From Pyropia yezoensis (Eukaryota > Rhodophyta > Bangiophyceae > Bangiales > Bangiaceae): a stretch of DNA of 64,000 bases. Made by a program: the position numbers and the translations under genes. Where the stretch lies: the NCBI GenBank assembly GCA_009829735.1, contig CM020618.1:25951122-26015121 (forward strand), read 5' to 3'. Positions 34,553 to 46,046 of this stretch are shown here, piece after piece; within the stretch, counting starts at the first letter, position 1; every line of letters begins with the position of its first letter. The notes beneath the pieces were generated by a model, which saw nothing but the letters and a program-made list of their open reading frames with translations, made no database searches and was not told where the DNA came from.

Positions 34553-36728
34553 GCTGCGGGGCGGGGGCCACGGCGGCCGCAATAGCCGCAGCGGCGGCAG
34601 CGGCGGCGGCGAGCTCACCACGCCGCGGCGCCACGCCCACCGTCACTCCAGGCAGGCGCACGACCGTCCGCGGCGCGGGCGTCACCGGTGCCACCGACAC
34701 TCGCGCCGACGCCAGGTGCACCTTGCGGCGGCAGGGGGGGGCGGGGCGTCGCGGTGCCGCCGCGGGCGCGCGGCCCGCCACCAGCAGGGGCCCCGTACGG
34801 CTCTCGAGGGTGGGCGTGGCCGGGACGGTCGCCGCCGCCGGCGCAACCGCGATGGCCGCGGCCATGGGCGTGGCCGTCGCCGGCAATGGCGACGGCGGTC
34901 GCCGCCGCTTGGCGGCGACCGACGCGCCCAAGCTGAGCTGGTTCACGGCCGGGGGGCAGGCCGCCGACGGTCGACGAGGGGCGGCCACACCCAGAGCGTC
35001 ACGGCCCACAGCCGCCTGGGAATCGGCTCGCAGCGGCGGCGGCGGTGGCGGTGGCGGTGGCGGCAAAGGCGGAGTTGGCCGCGGCAGGTGCGCGGGGACC
35101 GCCACAAACGAGCGCACGCGGGCGACCGCCGGGGGGACAAAAGCCGCCGCCGCCGACGCCTCCGCCTCTGCTGCCGTCGCCGCCGCCCCACCGTTGCCAA
35201 ACCCGACGATAGCCGCGGAGGCCACGGCCGGAGCGGCGGGGGCCACGGGGGTGGCGGCGGCGGCGGCGGAGGTGGCGGCGGAGGTAACGGGGATAGTGGC
35301 GGCGGCAGCAGGGGCGATGGAAGCAGCGCCGGAGAGGGCGGCCGCCCCCAAGGGCGCCGCCAGACCATTGGTAGCGCCCGCCAACGCATGGCCGTGCAGG
35401 GCGAGGAGCGGCCGCTCCGACGCCGACGGCGGCCGCTGGGCCACCCGCCGCACCGCCGCCGCCACCTGCACCGTGGGTGGTGGCGGCGGCGGCGGCAGAG
35501 GCGGTGGCGGCGGCGGTGGCGGCGGCGGCGGCGGTGGCGGCGGCGGCGACTCGGACGACGACCGTGCCGCCGATGAGGGCGTCATAGTCAGGGGCGACAT
35601 GGGCACGACGAATCCCTGCTGGCGGAGGGGGGTGGCGGCGGCGATTGCCGCCGCGGCCGTCGCAGCCGCCCCCCGCCCTCGGGCAACTCCCGAAGGGACT
35701 GCCGCGCGCGGCGGCGGCGGCGGCGGCGGCGACGGCAGCGCTGACGAGCCCAGCGCGGACGCACCGCCCACCCCGTCGTCATCGTCGTCGGCGGTCAGGT
35801 CCACCACCTCCACCACCTCTGCCTGGGCAGCTGCGCTGGCCGAGGGGGCGGCATGCGCGCGGCGCCGGCGGGGCACGACCGGTGCCGCCGCCGGGCTCGG
35901 CGGCGGCACCACCCCCGCCGCCGGTTGCCCGGCCGGCGCCACGCTGATCCCCACCATGACCCGGACGGCGGCGCCGCCGCCGCTGGCAAAGCCCCGCCCA
36001 CCGCCGGCGCGGCCGCCGCGCCCGCCACGCCCGCCGCCGCCGCCATCGTCCCTGCCCTGTGCCGTCTGTGGGGGCTCCACCGCCGTCACCGGGGGCGGTG
36101 GAGCCGGCCCACCGGGGCGGTCGCCGCCGCCACCCCCGCCGTCCCCGCCACCACCGCCGCCGCCGTCCCCGCCCGTGGTCTGTGGCGCAGCGGCGGCGGC
36201 GGCGGCCACCAGCGGCGCAGACGCCGACGTCTCGGCATGCACCCCCTCCCGCGGCGCCGCGGCGGCGCCCGCCCCCCCCGGCGGCGGCGGCTTTGCATCC
36301 ACCCCACCCCGCGGCGGCGGCGGCTTGGCATCCACCCCGCCCCGCGGCGGCGGCTTGGCAACAACGCCCCCCGGTGGTGGGGACGCCGCCGCCGGCCCCG
36401 CGGGCGGCCCAGCCTGCCCCCCCCCCCCCCCCCCCCCCCCCCTCGGCCGTTACGCCTCGCGCGGTGGGGGGCACGTCCCCTCCCCCCACCCCCGCGCGGC
36501 GCCGCCCATCCCGCCCCCCCCTCCCGCTGCGCCGTTCCGCCCCCCCGCTCGACTGCGGCGGCTCCGCCTTGACGTCCGCCGCCGCCACGGCCGCCGCCGG
36601 CGGCGGGGGTGCCGCCCCGCCGCCGACGGGGGGGAGGTCGACAAACGCGCGGGCGGAGCGGCTCCACCGCCGGCGGCTGGCGATGGCCGCACCCGGCGTG
36701 CCCGGGGGCGGGGGGGGGGACGCCGCAT
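31429..36728 (-). CDS. Giant Ala/Gly-rich protein with SIM and helical-repeat region
   Basis: On the minus strand an almost unbroken frame of over 1600 codons (from 36.4 kb) encodes one protein. Three homopolymers break the frame: G10 at 36710-36719, C26 at 36417-36442 and C10 at 32002-32011. Frames on either side join sensibly if each run is miscounted, giving about 1.75 thousand residues from the ATG at 36726-36728 to the stop at 31429-31431. Upstream of the second run is a VKAEP SUMOylation-type motif. Then follow AKPPPRGGVD repeats and VVEVVDLTADDDDD (about 35.8 kb), a textbook SUMO-interacting motif with acidic tail. Low-complexity Ala/Pro/Gly follows. Between 34.2 and 32.2 kb lies a folded-looking helical region with repeats of AAxxLGDxL...G type resembling Sel1/TPR motifs. 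The end is acidic (EVLEEEEMDEDDD). Family unknown; a nuclear scaffold is only an inference. Confidence 0.6.
33026..33054 (+). repeat. Poly(C) run inside the giant gene
   Basis: A run of 29 C lies within the open minus frame and codes for consecutive glycines. Unlike the three runs noted for the gene, the reading frame stays in register on both sides of it. Confidence 0.9.
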
Positions 36729-38696
36729 GGCGGGGAGGAAAGGACGGGGGGGGGGGTCGACGGGGAAGGGGGTGGGGGGGGAGGAAGGGGGGGGGAGAAG
36801 GATGAAAGGCGCCGGGGAAGCCAGAAGTGAAGGGGGCGGACAGAGTGGGGGCGGCGGAGACGGACGAAGGAGGGAGGAGACAAAGGGGACGGCGTACGCG
36901 TGTCGGGGGCGCGTAGAGACCACCGCCGTGCCCGCGGCAGAGGCCGCAACGAGCGCTCGCGCCGCGCGGGCGCCAGGCAGAGGCGCCAGGCAGGTTCTTT
37001 GGGAAGACAGGCTTTGGCTTTTCTTAAGAAGGCCGCGCCTGCCTTCCCAACCAACGGGCGCATTGTGCAGACGGGAACCGCCTTGGTCGGGATCCCGCCC
37101 TTCCGCGGCTCCCACAGGGCTATCCGGATATGGGCGATGCATGGGTTGGGGGGCGGCTGGTACACGGGAGATTGCGATCCGATCCGCCCGTCTCGTCATC
37201 CTGCGCCAATCACATGGCGGCGCGAGGGCCCCATCGGACACGATGGCAAGGGGGCGCTCTCATTGGCCGCCGCGCTTCTTCTCTCCCCCCCCCCGCCCGC
37301 CTCCCTGTCGCTTTGGCCCCGCGGCGGCGGAGGGACGCCGACCGCAGGGACGGGACCGCGCTGTCGCCGCCCCGCTCTCCAATCGCGCCCCGCTCCGAAT
37401 GCCCTGACGGCCGAGCTGACCACCCCCTTCCCCCTCCTGGTCGATCCATGCGCCAGTGCCAATGGACGCGGCTGCCGCTTTCCCGTCTTGCCAACTCGGG
37501 AGGAGCGTGGGGGATGATGGGAGGGGGTGCGGCAGGGCAGTCACGGAGAGGCGGCGGGAGAGGGAGCGGGGGAGGAAGGGGACTCGTGATGCGCTGCGTC
37601 ATCTCCCCTTTGGCTTTGCCCTCCTCCGCCCAGAGTGCGCTTCCCACTGCGTGCTGCGAGTGAGGTCGGTGCAGGTGGGCAGCACCGTCTGTGTCCCTCC
37701 CCTCTCGCTCCATTCGCACCCCCTCGCCCGCCCCCCCAGCCCCACTCGGTAATGGACTATGGAGAAGGGGGGCGAGGGGATGGGGCGCTCGAAGGTGGCC
37801 CTGCCGACTGCCTGCCATCGTCCGACACGACTCAACCGGCGGTAGGGCGGGGTGCGAGTGGCGAGCTGGGGGGGGGGGGCGCACACTCCCCACAAGGCGC
37901 AGTCGCCAAGGCAGGCGGCCTCTCCCGCAGCGGCCGGCCGCCCACCCTACCCTCCCTGCTTCCTTCCCCCAAAGTGCTGCTCATGGTTCCCGCCCATCTA
38001 CGCCCCCTCCTCACCTACTGATGCAGCAGGACACTCACAGGGGAATCCCTCCGTGTGCGGGGGGTGTTGGACTCCGGGCTACAGCATCTGCAGGTCGCTC
38101 CCGGTCGCACCTGTGTACTGGAGGGTGAGGCAATGACGCTCAGCCCGCCTGGTGTGGACGTTGGCTACGGTGCCACGTCTGTTGCGGCACCGGGACACAA
38201 ACTTGCCACGGGGGGCCGGGTCGTCGGGACCAGTGCATACACGAGGAGCCGGCAGGCGGGCAGGACCTTCCAGACGGGCACCGTGATTTACTTTCGTAGG
38301 CGAGGGAGAAGGACGACCGGGATGAGGTCCGGCAGCAGCAGCACCATTTTTTTTTTTTGTCAGCCCCACCCGTCCGCCTTTGCCTGAGCCGCCACGCTAC
38401 TGGCGTCTTGAGGGTTCCCTTAACCGCAAGACGCTGCCCGGGATTTTTTTGGAAGGGCGGCTGTCAACGCTGCTGGACGGTGGATATTTGTGATTCTGCA
38501 GGCAGGCGGGTTGCCCGTGTGTACTGTACATACCGGCTGCCCTCCTGAAGTCCTACGGAGCGAAACCGTACGGCCCTGTGAGCAGTTGGGTCGGCATTGC
38601 CTGTGGCTCCATTTGAAGAGACAGATGCCTCCCGCCATACAACTAGTAAATTAAAGTTATTTATAAAAAACGCCATTGTGCTTGTGACAACGAAAT
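36729..38696. other. Gene-free stretch between giant gene and tRNA
   Basis: The part next to 36.7 kb is presumably promoter and leader of the minus-strand giant gene. No gene is supported elsewhere. The rest contains GC-rich DNA to about 38.0 kb and more balanced DNA after it, with a T13-type run near 38346. Confidence 0.5.
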
Positions 38697-38825
38697 GGGG
38701 TTGTAGCTCAGTGGTAGAGTGCGCGCTTCGCAAGTTCGGTGCTCAGAATCGGTTATCTGTCCGCCACAATCGTGGGTGCGCGAGGTCCAGGGATCGATAG
38801 CACATCGGTAGCCCCTGCTGCTCCA
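38697..38825 (+). tRNA. tRNA-Ala(CGC) with anticodon-loop and T-loop introns
   Basis: The 5' part is a canonical alanine tRNA: acceptor GGGGTTG, A-box TAGCTCAGTGG, D arm, and anticodon stem CGCGC (38722-38726). The loop is TTCGCA with anticodon CGC (38729-38731). A 44-nt insertion (38733-38776) follows position 37, the standard intron site. The 3' half resumes with T38, GCGCG pairing perfectly, variable loop AGGTC, T stem CAGGG (38788-38792) and T loop ATCGAT. There a 13-nt insertion (38799-38811, boundaries ambiguous by one base) interrupts the loop before CCCTG (38813-38817), which pairs perfectly with the 5' T stem. The 3' acceptor CTGCTCC and discriminator A end at 38825, with one T-T mismatch in the acceptor. 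A T5 terminator follows. Removing both inserts restores a normal cloverleaf. Introns outside the anticodon loop are documented in nuclear tRNA genes of unicellular red algae. The alternative is a pseudogene with an insertion. Confidence 0.8.
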
Positions 38826-38829
38826 TTCA

Positions 38830-38834
38830 TTTTT
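38830..38834 (+). terminator. RNA polymerase III terminator
   Basis: A TTTTT run begins five bases after the last base of the tRNA, as expected for polymerase III termination. Confidence 0.75.
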
Positions 38835-38876
38835 GCCTTGAGTACCCGGCCCACCCTTGTTGTGACATCGAGACGT

Positions 38877-39332
38877 TATTGCAAATCCCCGAATTCTGTC
38901 TCATGGGGACAAGAGCAACAGCGTGACAACAAGGCCATGAGCCAACCGCGTGGTGGGAGCTCGCAGCGGACCAATAGCGTGCTGTGGGGCTTTCCTCTTT
39001 ATCAGGCGATGATTGGCTGCAGTCGCGGCGGATCTGGTACCGAACGCTGGTTGGTCAGATAGCTGTTGTTTTCTCTCACGATCTCGGCGGATTTCCCTCT
39101 ATCTCGGCCCGATCCACTCAAGAGCACTGGGAGAGGTCGCAGCTGGTTCCTGGGATGCCTGTTCCCTCTTCGATGTGGGCAGAAATCTCGAGAAAGTCTC
39201 AGATCGCACTGCTTCCTTACTAACGCGGAGCACTCATTGGCCAGTGGTGCGCCATCTGAGGCATGCCATTGGCCTGTTGTGGGTCTGTTGTTGTTATTGT
39301 CGCCATGAGACAAAATTCGGGATACTGCAATA
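38877..39332. mobile_element. MITE, family 1, copy b
   Basis: A 456 bp element starts TATTGCAAATC and ends GATACTGCAATA. The inverted ends continue with CCGAATTCTGTCTCATG against CCGAATTTTGTCTCATG and then GACAAxAxCAACA. Terminal TA pairs match a TA target. The length and the end consensus TAYTGCA...TCYCC...AATTYTG agree with the copy at 25212-25678. It inserted about 50 bp downstream of the tRNA gene. No coding capacity; several ATTGG/CCAAT pentamers inside. Confidence 0.8.
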
Positions 39333-39728
39333 CTCCGGGCACTTAAGGGTCGCGTCTGCCGTTTGACTCATTAATTAACCACTGGGTTAGAGGCTGAACA
39401 ACACCGCCATGTAGGAGGCCGGCGGTCAGCCCAGGCCCACCGAGGCTCTCGGTCGGGCCCCCAACCCCCCCGCCCATCACAAATCAATACTCCCCTAATA
39501 GTCGCCCAAACGTAACCACTACAACACAACTAGACACAATCCCGTCTCGGCTCTTCACCAACGAAGACTTCTCTGTTCTCGCCATTGTGCCGGGCAGTGC
39601 CCCCCACCTCGCCGCCCTCCTCTCCGTCTCCAAGCGCTATCCTCGCCCAGCCGTCCCCCACGCCTCAGGAGCAAGACCAGGGTCCTTCGTATTTGGTCAT
39701 GTTGCTTCCGTACACATACATACATATG

Positions 39729-39852
39729 TACTGTGCTTCCTGTAAAAGGTGGATGTTGAAGGGACGTGAGGTGAGGGATCCATTGGTTCAGACAGCGATT
39801 TTCATCACCTTCACGTACCGTCAACATCCATTTTTTCACAGGAAGCACTATA
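39729..39852. mobile_element. MITE, family 2, copy a
   Basis: A 124 bp hairpin element. The left end TACTGTGCTTCCTGT and the right end (TATAGTGCTTCCTGT on the minus strand) are inverted repeats that continue about 40 bp inward (AAAA, TGGATGTTGA, ACGTGA). The loop contains CCATTGGTT. Terminal TA dinucleotides suggest a TA target. It is related in sequence and length to 47851-47973. Confidence 0.8.
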
Positions 39853-41192
39853 GCTCGCCTTCATCTCGCCTATCGACCCATATCCCGCGGACTTCGTTTC
39901 GAGCAAAACAGAGAGGAATTGGCCGCTGCGTTTTCTAGCTGCGCTCGTGGAAGAGGGGGAGCACGTGCAGCAGCGCGAGGGTTGACGAGGGAGGGGAGAC
40001 CTGCCATCGGCGGTAGCGGGAGAGAAGCGGGCGCGCCAGCCCGTAGCGGCTGTGGGCGGGAGAATGGAATTCGTGCCCAGCTTCGCTATCAGCCCTCCCT
40101 GGGCCCGTGTGATTGGGGTCAAAAGAGTAGCACACAGCGCTTCTGATGAATTGGCTGTCGTTACATATTCCTTTCTGGCAGTCTGGACCCAGGTGCTTGT
40201 TTGTGTCTCTGTCCAGCGTATTTTCGGCTCTCTTTGTGCGCGTTGCGGGGGTTTCAACCTATAAGATGCGCCTGTTCTGACCCAGAAGTCCGCTCATAAC
40301 TGGGCGTGAGCTGGCTGCTTGCAGCGAGTTGGCCAGATGGCTGCGGCGGCTGCAGCGGCCAGTGTCTGTGGCCTTCCCACAGAGTCACACAGCGTCCTCC
40401 TGGTCCACGCGGATGCCCGCCGTGCAACAGCGGTGCGCACTTGTGCTGGCGCGTTCCGGGCACTCTATGAGAGTGGCGTGTACTACACACGCCGTGTAGA
40501 GAGGCTGCGGGCACGGGCGCCCTCGTGCTCGTGCCTGAGGTGCGCCGCGCAGCACACGGCCGCGCGTTCACGTTCGAGCCACACCCCCCCGCTTCCCCTC
40601 TCCCTCCTCCGCAATCCCCCTCCTGACGTGCCGCGCCGACGTGTGCCCCTTGCAACGCGACGCATCCGACTGTTCTGCCGGCGGTGTTCTGACGCTCGCG
40701 AACAGTGCTGGGGGAGGGCATGGCGGGAGGGGCTACAGGGCCAGGGGAGCAACAGGTGAGGGGGTCTGAACGTTCCAGCTCTGATCCGAAATCGCTTCGC
40801 TACAGTATCAGCTCCCCTCGCACTTGGCTGAGGGCTACATTGATATACAATACAATACGAAAGAGAAAACGAGAAAATCAATTCGTCGACGAATCGAACT
40901 CGAATCATGGTGACTCAATATGTCCGGCGGTGTGAGACTGTGTGACCCAAGGACCCACTGTCCTACCGGACGACGTTGTGTGTTCGACAACGGAAAATTT
41001 TGATATATATACCAGTTGTTTATCTGGAGAGACTGCGTGCACATCCGCAGTGCGACTGTACTGTACAGCACAGCCACCACATTACTGTACTGTGGCTAAA
41101 TACCACCGCGATCCGAGTGTAAGTCTTGCCGGAAGTGACTGTACACACCATGACCATGACGCTTCTGTACAGTACAGCCACAGACTGACCGC

Positions 41193-41264
41193 GCGACGGG
41201 TTGCGCGGGGGACAGCGCAACGGGTTGCGCAGGGGACTGTGCAAAGGGTTGCGCTGGTGACAAC
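41193..41264 (+). repeat. 24 bp tandem repeat, three copies
   Basis: Units at 41193-41216, 41217-41240 and 41241-41264 share the pattern GC(G/A)A(C/A)GGGTTGCGC followed by a GGGGAC or GGTGAC block. Confidence 0.85.
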
Positions 41265-44203
41265 GAGCCATCCAGATCCGTGCATGCCTCTGGGTCCGCG
41301 GCATGCCCTTCATCGAGCGGCTGCCAGCACACCAGCCTCCGCGGAGACCAAGCCAGTACTTGCAAGGCGTGCCCTCGCTGGCCAGCACCATCTGCGGCGA
41401 CCCCCCCGCCATCCGGTGGCTGCACAAGGACGAGCAATGGGCGTGAAAGGTCAAGTGCCTTCATGCGGTGACCATCCAGAGAGAGGCTTGGGAGGAGGTG
41501 GGTAGGAGGAGCTGTCAAGAAGGCGCCGACCACGAAGGGCCCACGTCAACGACGCGAGCAACCCGCTTTTGAATGACAGCGCGCCCCTTCAGGTCAAGGA
41601 GGACGACGTGTCAGCGGCACTTGGCGGAGGGGTTGTCCAGTTTCATATTCACTCCTGCCAATTCTCAGTCGTTGTCGCACCTTGGGGGGACCCTCCCCTG
41701 ACATGGTGGGCTTGGCCTCGGCCTGTGGCGGAGACGCTGGCCCGGGGCGCGCGCGTCATCCGCCTCCCATGTAGCTACCCGTCTTCTCCCCCCAAGCCTT
41801 GTATTTAATGAAGACGAGCCGACGACTGTCACCCGGCCGCGGCCCCACTGCCGGTGGTCGTGCGTCTGTCTGTCACCTCCTCACACGAGGGGGGCACGGG
41901 GGGGGGGGCGCGCCGGGCGATGCCTGGTGACGATGGAGTCTTCGATAAACGACAGCCGCTTGCCGTCCCCTCCCGTCTTTTCAATTCACGAGATGGTGGT
42001 GGTGGTGGCGCGGCGCTGCGTTCTTGGCCACGAGCTCGAGGGGGTGGGGGGGGGGCGCTGGGGGCCTCGTCGACGTGGATCAATGGACCATGAATAGATC
42101 TTGTTGGAGGCCACGTGGATTGGCCCAACACCCCCCCCCGCTTGCGGCGCGTGGGGCCGCGCGAAGCGTCACGCGTGCACCCTGTGGATTCACTACCACG
42201 CACAAGGAGCCACGTGCGGAAGTGCCACCTGGTCGGGTGGATTCGACAGGGCAAGAGCGGTCAGGTAGCCTCAGCGGCTGCCCGGTCTTCCCTCGGTCTA
42301 AGCCAAGAATGCAAGGCACCTACTTTTATTCTACCCGCAGCTTTGCTCATCCGTCGCCCATTGGAGTCCTGTGGTATTCCACAACCATTTGGGTCCATTC
42401 GTGCGTTCAGCGTGCGCGTGTACTCGAACATACATGACGCGAGGCACATCCCCCGCTGACAAGAGCGAGCGACCCCATCAACGCGCCAACTGTGGACAAA
42501 CCGTCGAAAGACACTCTGTGTGTACATGTTATTTAAGAGAGACACAGTCGCAGTATTCATCACTATGGGAGTCTTCCTACAAACAAGGTCAATTTCAGTA
42601 CGTGTACAGTACATAAGTGTTCATAAGAAGCGCTACCATCTGGATCGAGCCGACTCCCAGGCAGAGCGGCGCTCCGGACTGGCACGACGCTTTCATCGGC
42701 CATTGCCGCCGGCTCGACCGGCAACGGCTGCGGTCGCCACGCGGCAGGCCCCTCATCCACAACTAGCATCACGTTGGGTGTGAGAGGGGGCAGCGACGTA
42801 ACCCCAACGCCCCCCCCCCGCCCCCATCTCCTTCCCCCCACGCCCCCCCCCCAAGGCGCCTGATTGTTTGGCCATGGACGGCAGCCGACGCCTGCACCTT
42901 TACCTCCCGCGGCCCCCTCCGCGCCAACGCCTGACAAACAGTGACCCGTCGTCCCCAGCACCTTCTTCTTCCACCGGCCTGTTTTGCCCGCCGGCCTCCT
43001 TCATCGGTGCTCGGGTGTCATACGGCCGGCGGTCGGTGGGGATTCGTCGACCACCACTCTGGCCGCAGCGGGTGGTGAGAGGAGGGGAAAGCAGCGCACA
43101 GGATTTCCATCCCACAGATAGTGAGGGGAGCGTGCGCTTTGACAAAAAAAAGAGGAGCTCGGCACACCACACCGCGACGGTGCTCCCCCTCCCTCCCCCC
43201 CCCCCCCCCCCCCGCACCTCTGTCGAATCCGTTGCGCGCAGGGATCGCGACCGACACACCGCGCGCGGAAACACAGAGGGCGGGTGGGTGGGGGGTGCTG
43301 CAGGTGCCGCCGGTACTGGCGTTGGACTTGCGCCCCCCGTCCCCCCTCCCCCCCGCTCGTCTGCCAGCGGGGGAGGGGGGATCGGTGATGGGGGCAGGGG
43401 GGGGGGGGGGAAAGGGGTGGCCACCCACACGTTGGGTGGGACGGGATCCGGGGCGTGCCCGTCCTTTCCCCACTGCAGTGGGCAAGCAAGGAAGAGCAGG
43501 GCGTGGGGAGCGGGGGACGGACGGGGCAGTATGTAGCTATGTACGCGGGGCGCGGCTGGTGGCTGAGGGAGGAGCGAGAGGGAGCCGCGGCACTGGGGGG
43601 GAGAAATGGAAGCGGCAGGCGGTGGGCGGGAGGCGGGCAGGTGCCGCGCCGTCGTGGTGAGCGGGGGGGGTCTCTGCTCTGTTCTTCGCGCCCCCCCCCC
43701 CCCCCACAATTGAGGAGCCCCTGCCGGGTGTCCTTGTCAGCGACGGCCCCCCCCCCCCCCCCTCCCGCCGCCCCCCCCCGCCAATCCCCATCTGGCCAGG
43801 GCTCACAAGGGGCCGCAACACAGCACGGGGGGGGAAGGGGGGAAGCCGGTCAACGGGTGTGGGGGGTGGGGGGGGGGGGGGTGCTTGTGGTTGGCTTCGG
43901 AGGATTCAGGGGACGGGGGGGAGAAGGAGAAGGGGGGGGGGGGGGTGGGAGTGGTCGGGCGGGGGAGGGGTGGGGGCGGTGGGAAGGGAGGGCGGCGGAT
44001 TGAATGACGTGGCTGCGCGGCAGCGCCGGGCTCCCCTCTCGGCAGTGTCCCCCGCCCCCCCCCCCCCCGGCATTGGCCAGTTGGGCGGCCGCGGCACTGG
44101 CACCGCTGACCGAGGCGGTGGTGGTGGGTCTCGCTCGGGGGTGGCGTTTGAACCATGCCCACCCGCCTGCCCCCCCACACCCCCCCACAGGCCACAGAGC
44201 CCA

Positions 44204-44240
<37 letters not shown>

Positions 44241-44241
44241 G
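44204..44241 (+). repeat. (CCAG)n tetranucleotide array
   Basis: About nine uninterrupted CCAG units. Confidence 0.9.
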
Positions 44242-46039
44242 GCCCCCCCCCGCTCCGACCAGAGGACCCCACCCCAAAGATCCATACCGGTATCGGGCGG
44301 TCCACCTGACACGCCCCACCACCACCAGCGAGGCAGCCGCAGCCCACAGCAGCCCCCCCAACCAAAGGCGGACACTCCCCCCCCGCTCCCGTGCCCACCC
44401 CTCTGTCTGTGTGGCTCCCAACGCGACGCGCCGCGGCAGCCACCCCACCCACACGCACGTGGCGGTGAGGCGGAGGGTGGCGCGGGGGGCTGGGGGGGAG
44501 CGGCTCGTGTTCACCCGCCCTCCCCCTCCCCCTCCCCCTCGCCCTCCCTCCCTCCCCCCCCCCCCCGCCCCTCCGATCCCGCCCGTTGAGAGGGGGTGAG
44601 GAGGGGGGGAGACGGGGGAAGCCGCGCTAGCTGGCTATACACTGCTGCTCCAGGTGCGGCTGCTGCTGCCGCTGCCGCTGCTGCTGCGGGACCCGACCGC
44701 GCAATTGCCAGCGGCACCACACAGCTGTGCTTGCAGGCCATGGTGGGTGGCCGGCCGGCCGGCCGCCCTGCGCTGGCACTGGCGACCCGGTCGCGCGCCT
44801 CCCCCTCCCCCGCGCTCCCCCCCCCCCTCGATCGATCGGGGGGGATGGCCCGCCATCCCCCCCACCCCCCCTCGGGCGGGAGGCTGCCCAGTCACGGGCC
44901 GCCGGCGACGGGCGCCCGGCGACTCTCCTCTCCCTCGCCGACGGCGTCCTCGGCCGCTCCCGCGCGCGCCTCGTCGTCGTCTGGTCTGCTCTGTCTGCTT
45001 CTCCCCCCCCCCCCCCCCCCCCCCGTTGAGACCGTGCCCCTGGCCACACCCACCACCGTCTACGGGGGAGCGACGCGCGGGGGCTGCGGGGGGGGGGAGG
45101 GGGGGGGGAGGCGGGGGGGGGGGGGGTGAATCGGGCGGCCACCGTGGCCGCCACTTTCCGTCTCCTGGCAGTTTGGCCAGGGGGGGCGGGCGGCAGGTGG
45201 GGGGCCCGTCGGCAGGCAGGCAGGCGCGCAGCTAGGCAGGCGCGCAACAAAGGCCCACTGCCGCCGCCGTCCACCACCACCCCCCCCCCCCCCCCCCCCC
45301 CTCCCCCCCTCTCTCCCTCCTGCTTGCCGCCCCCCCCCCCCCCCCCCAACTGGCGCGTCGGTTTGAAGCCCAACCGGCGCGCCGCACGCCGTCACCGCCG
45401 TCCGCGGGGCATGACCGGCCGGGGGGGCACCCCCACAGCACCACAGCCCCCGTAAGCGGTGGCCGCTGGCCGCACACGCCGTCCGCCCTGTGGCCGGCGG
45501 CGCCGCCGGCAGCGGCAGCGCGGCAAGCGCGGCAGCGCGGCAGCGGCAGCGGTGGCGGGCGCGGCGAAATGGGCAGCGGTGGGGGTGGTGGGTGGTGGCG
45601 TGTGGTGTGGGAGGGGGGAGGGGGTGGTGGCGGTGGCGGCGGCGGCGGTGGCGGTGGCGGTGGCGGTGACTGGGCGGCTGACCCGTGCCGCTGCTGCTGG
45701 CCGCCGCAGTGCCGCGCGCCCGCGGGGGGGCTGCCGCGTGGCCGCCGCGACGCGCCGCCAGGGGGGTGTGGTGGGGGGGGGTGGGTGGCGTGGGCGGGTG
45801 GTGGGTGTGGGTGGTGGGGGTGGGTGGCGTGGGCGGGGGGGGCCTGGGGGGGGGGGGAGGGGGGGATGGCGCGGCCAGTGTCCGCGCCTTGGCTCTGCGC
45901 GGTGGGTGTGACGGGGGGGCGGTGTGGTTCCGGGCAGCGCGAGTGGGGAGGGGGTGGGAGTGGTCACGCGCGTTGCGCAGCCGTATGCGCAGCGATGGGG
46001 CGGCCGCACCGTCGTGGCGGACGGGGCGGGGTCGGGGCG

Positions 46040-46046
46040 TATAAGA
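46040..46046 (+). promoter_or_regulatory. Candidate TATA box
   Basis: TATAAGA lies in an otherwise G/C-only setting 295 bp before the ATG of the expansin-like gene. If used, it implies a C-rich 5' UTR of roughly 270 nt. Confidence 0.45.

Larger units (their letters stand above)
39853..46035. other. Gene-free stretch
   Basis: No supported gene. It contains a perfect 14 bp palindrome ATTCGTCGACGAAT (about 40879-40892), GTACTGTAC-type palindromic words near 41060-41180, a 24 bp triplicate and several poly(C)/poly(G) runs. A (CCAG)n array lies at 44.2 kb, and G-rich simple sequence fills 43.8-46.0 kb. A 146-codon plus frame at 40319 and a 187-codon frame at 40942 have no family signature. Confidence 0.5.

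Noticed and set aside
34273-37407. 1044-codon plus-strand frame opposite the giant gene
   Set aside because: It is the antisense shadow of the minus-strand gene. The minus strand shows motifs (SIM, helical repeats, acidic tail), whereas the plus product is low complexity.
40940-41190. Palindromic GTACTGTAC words as an RNA gene
   Set aside because: Short inverted words occur, but no consistent stem-loop set or known RNA signature could be drawn.
40319-41505. Plus-strand frames of 146 and 187 codons as genes
   Set aside because: No domain, poor start context and a tandem repeat inside. The opposite strand is equally open.
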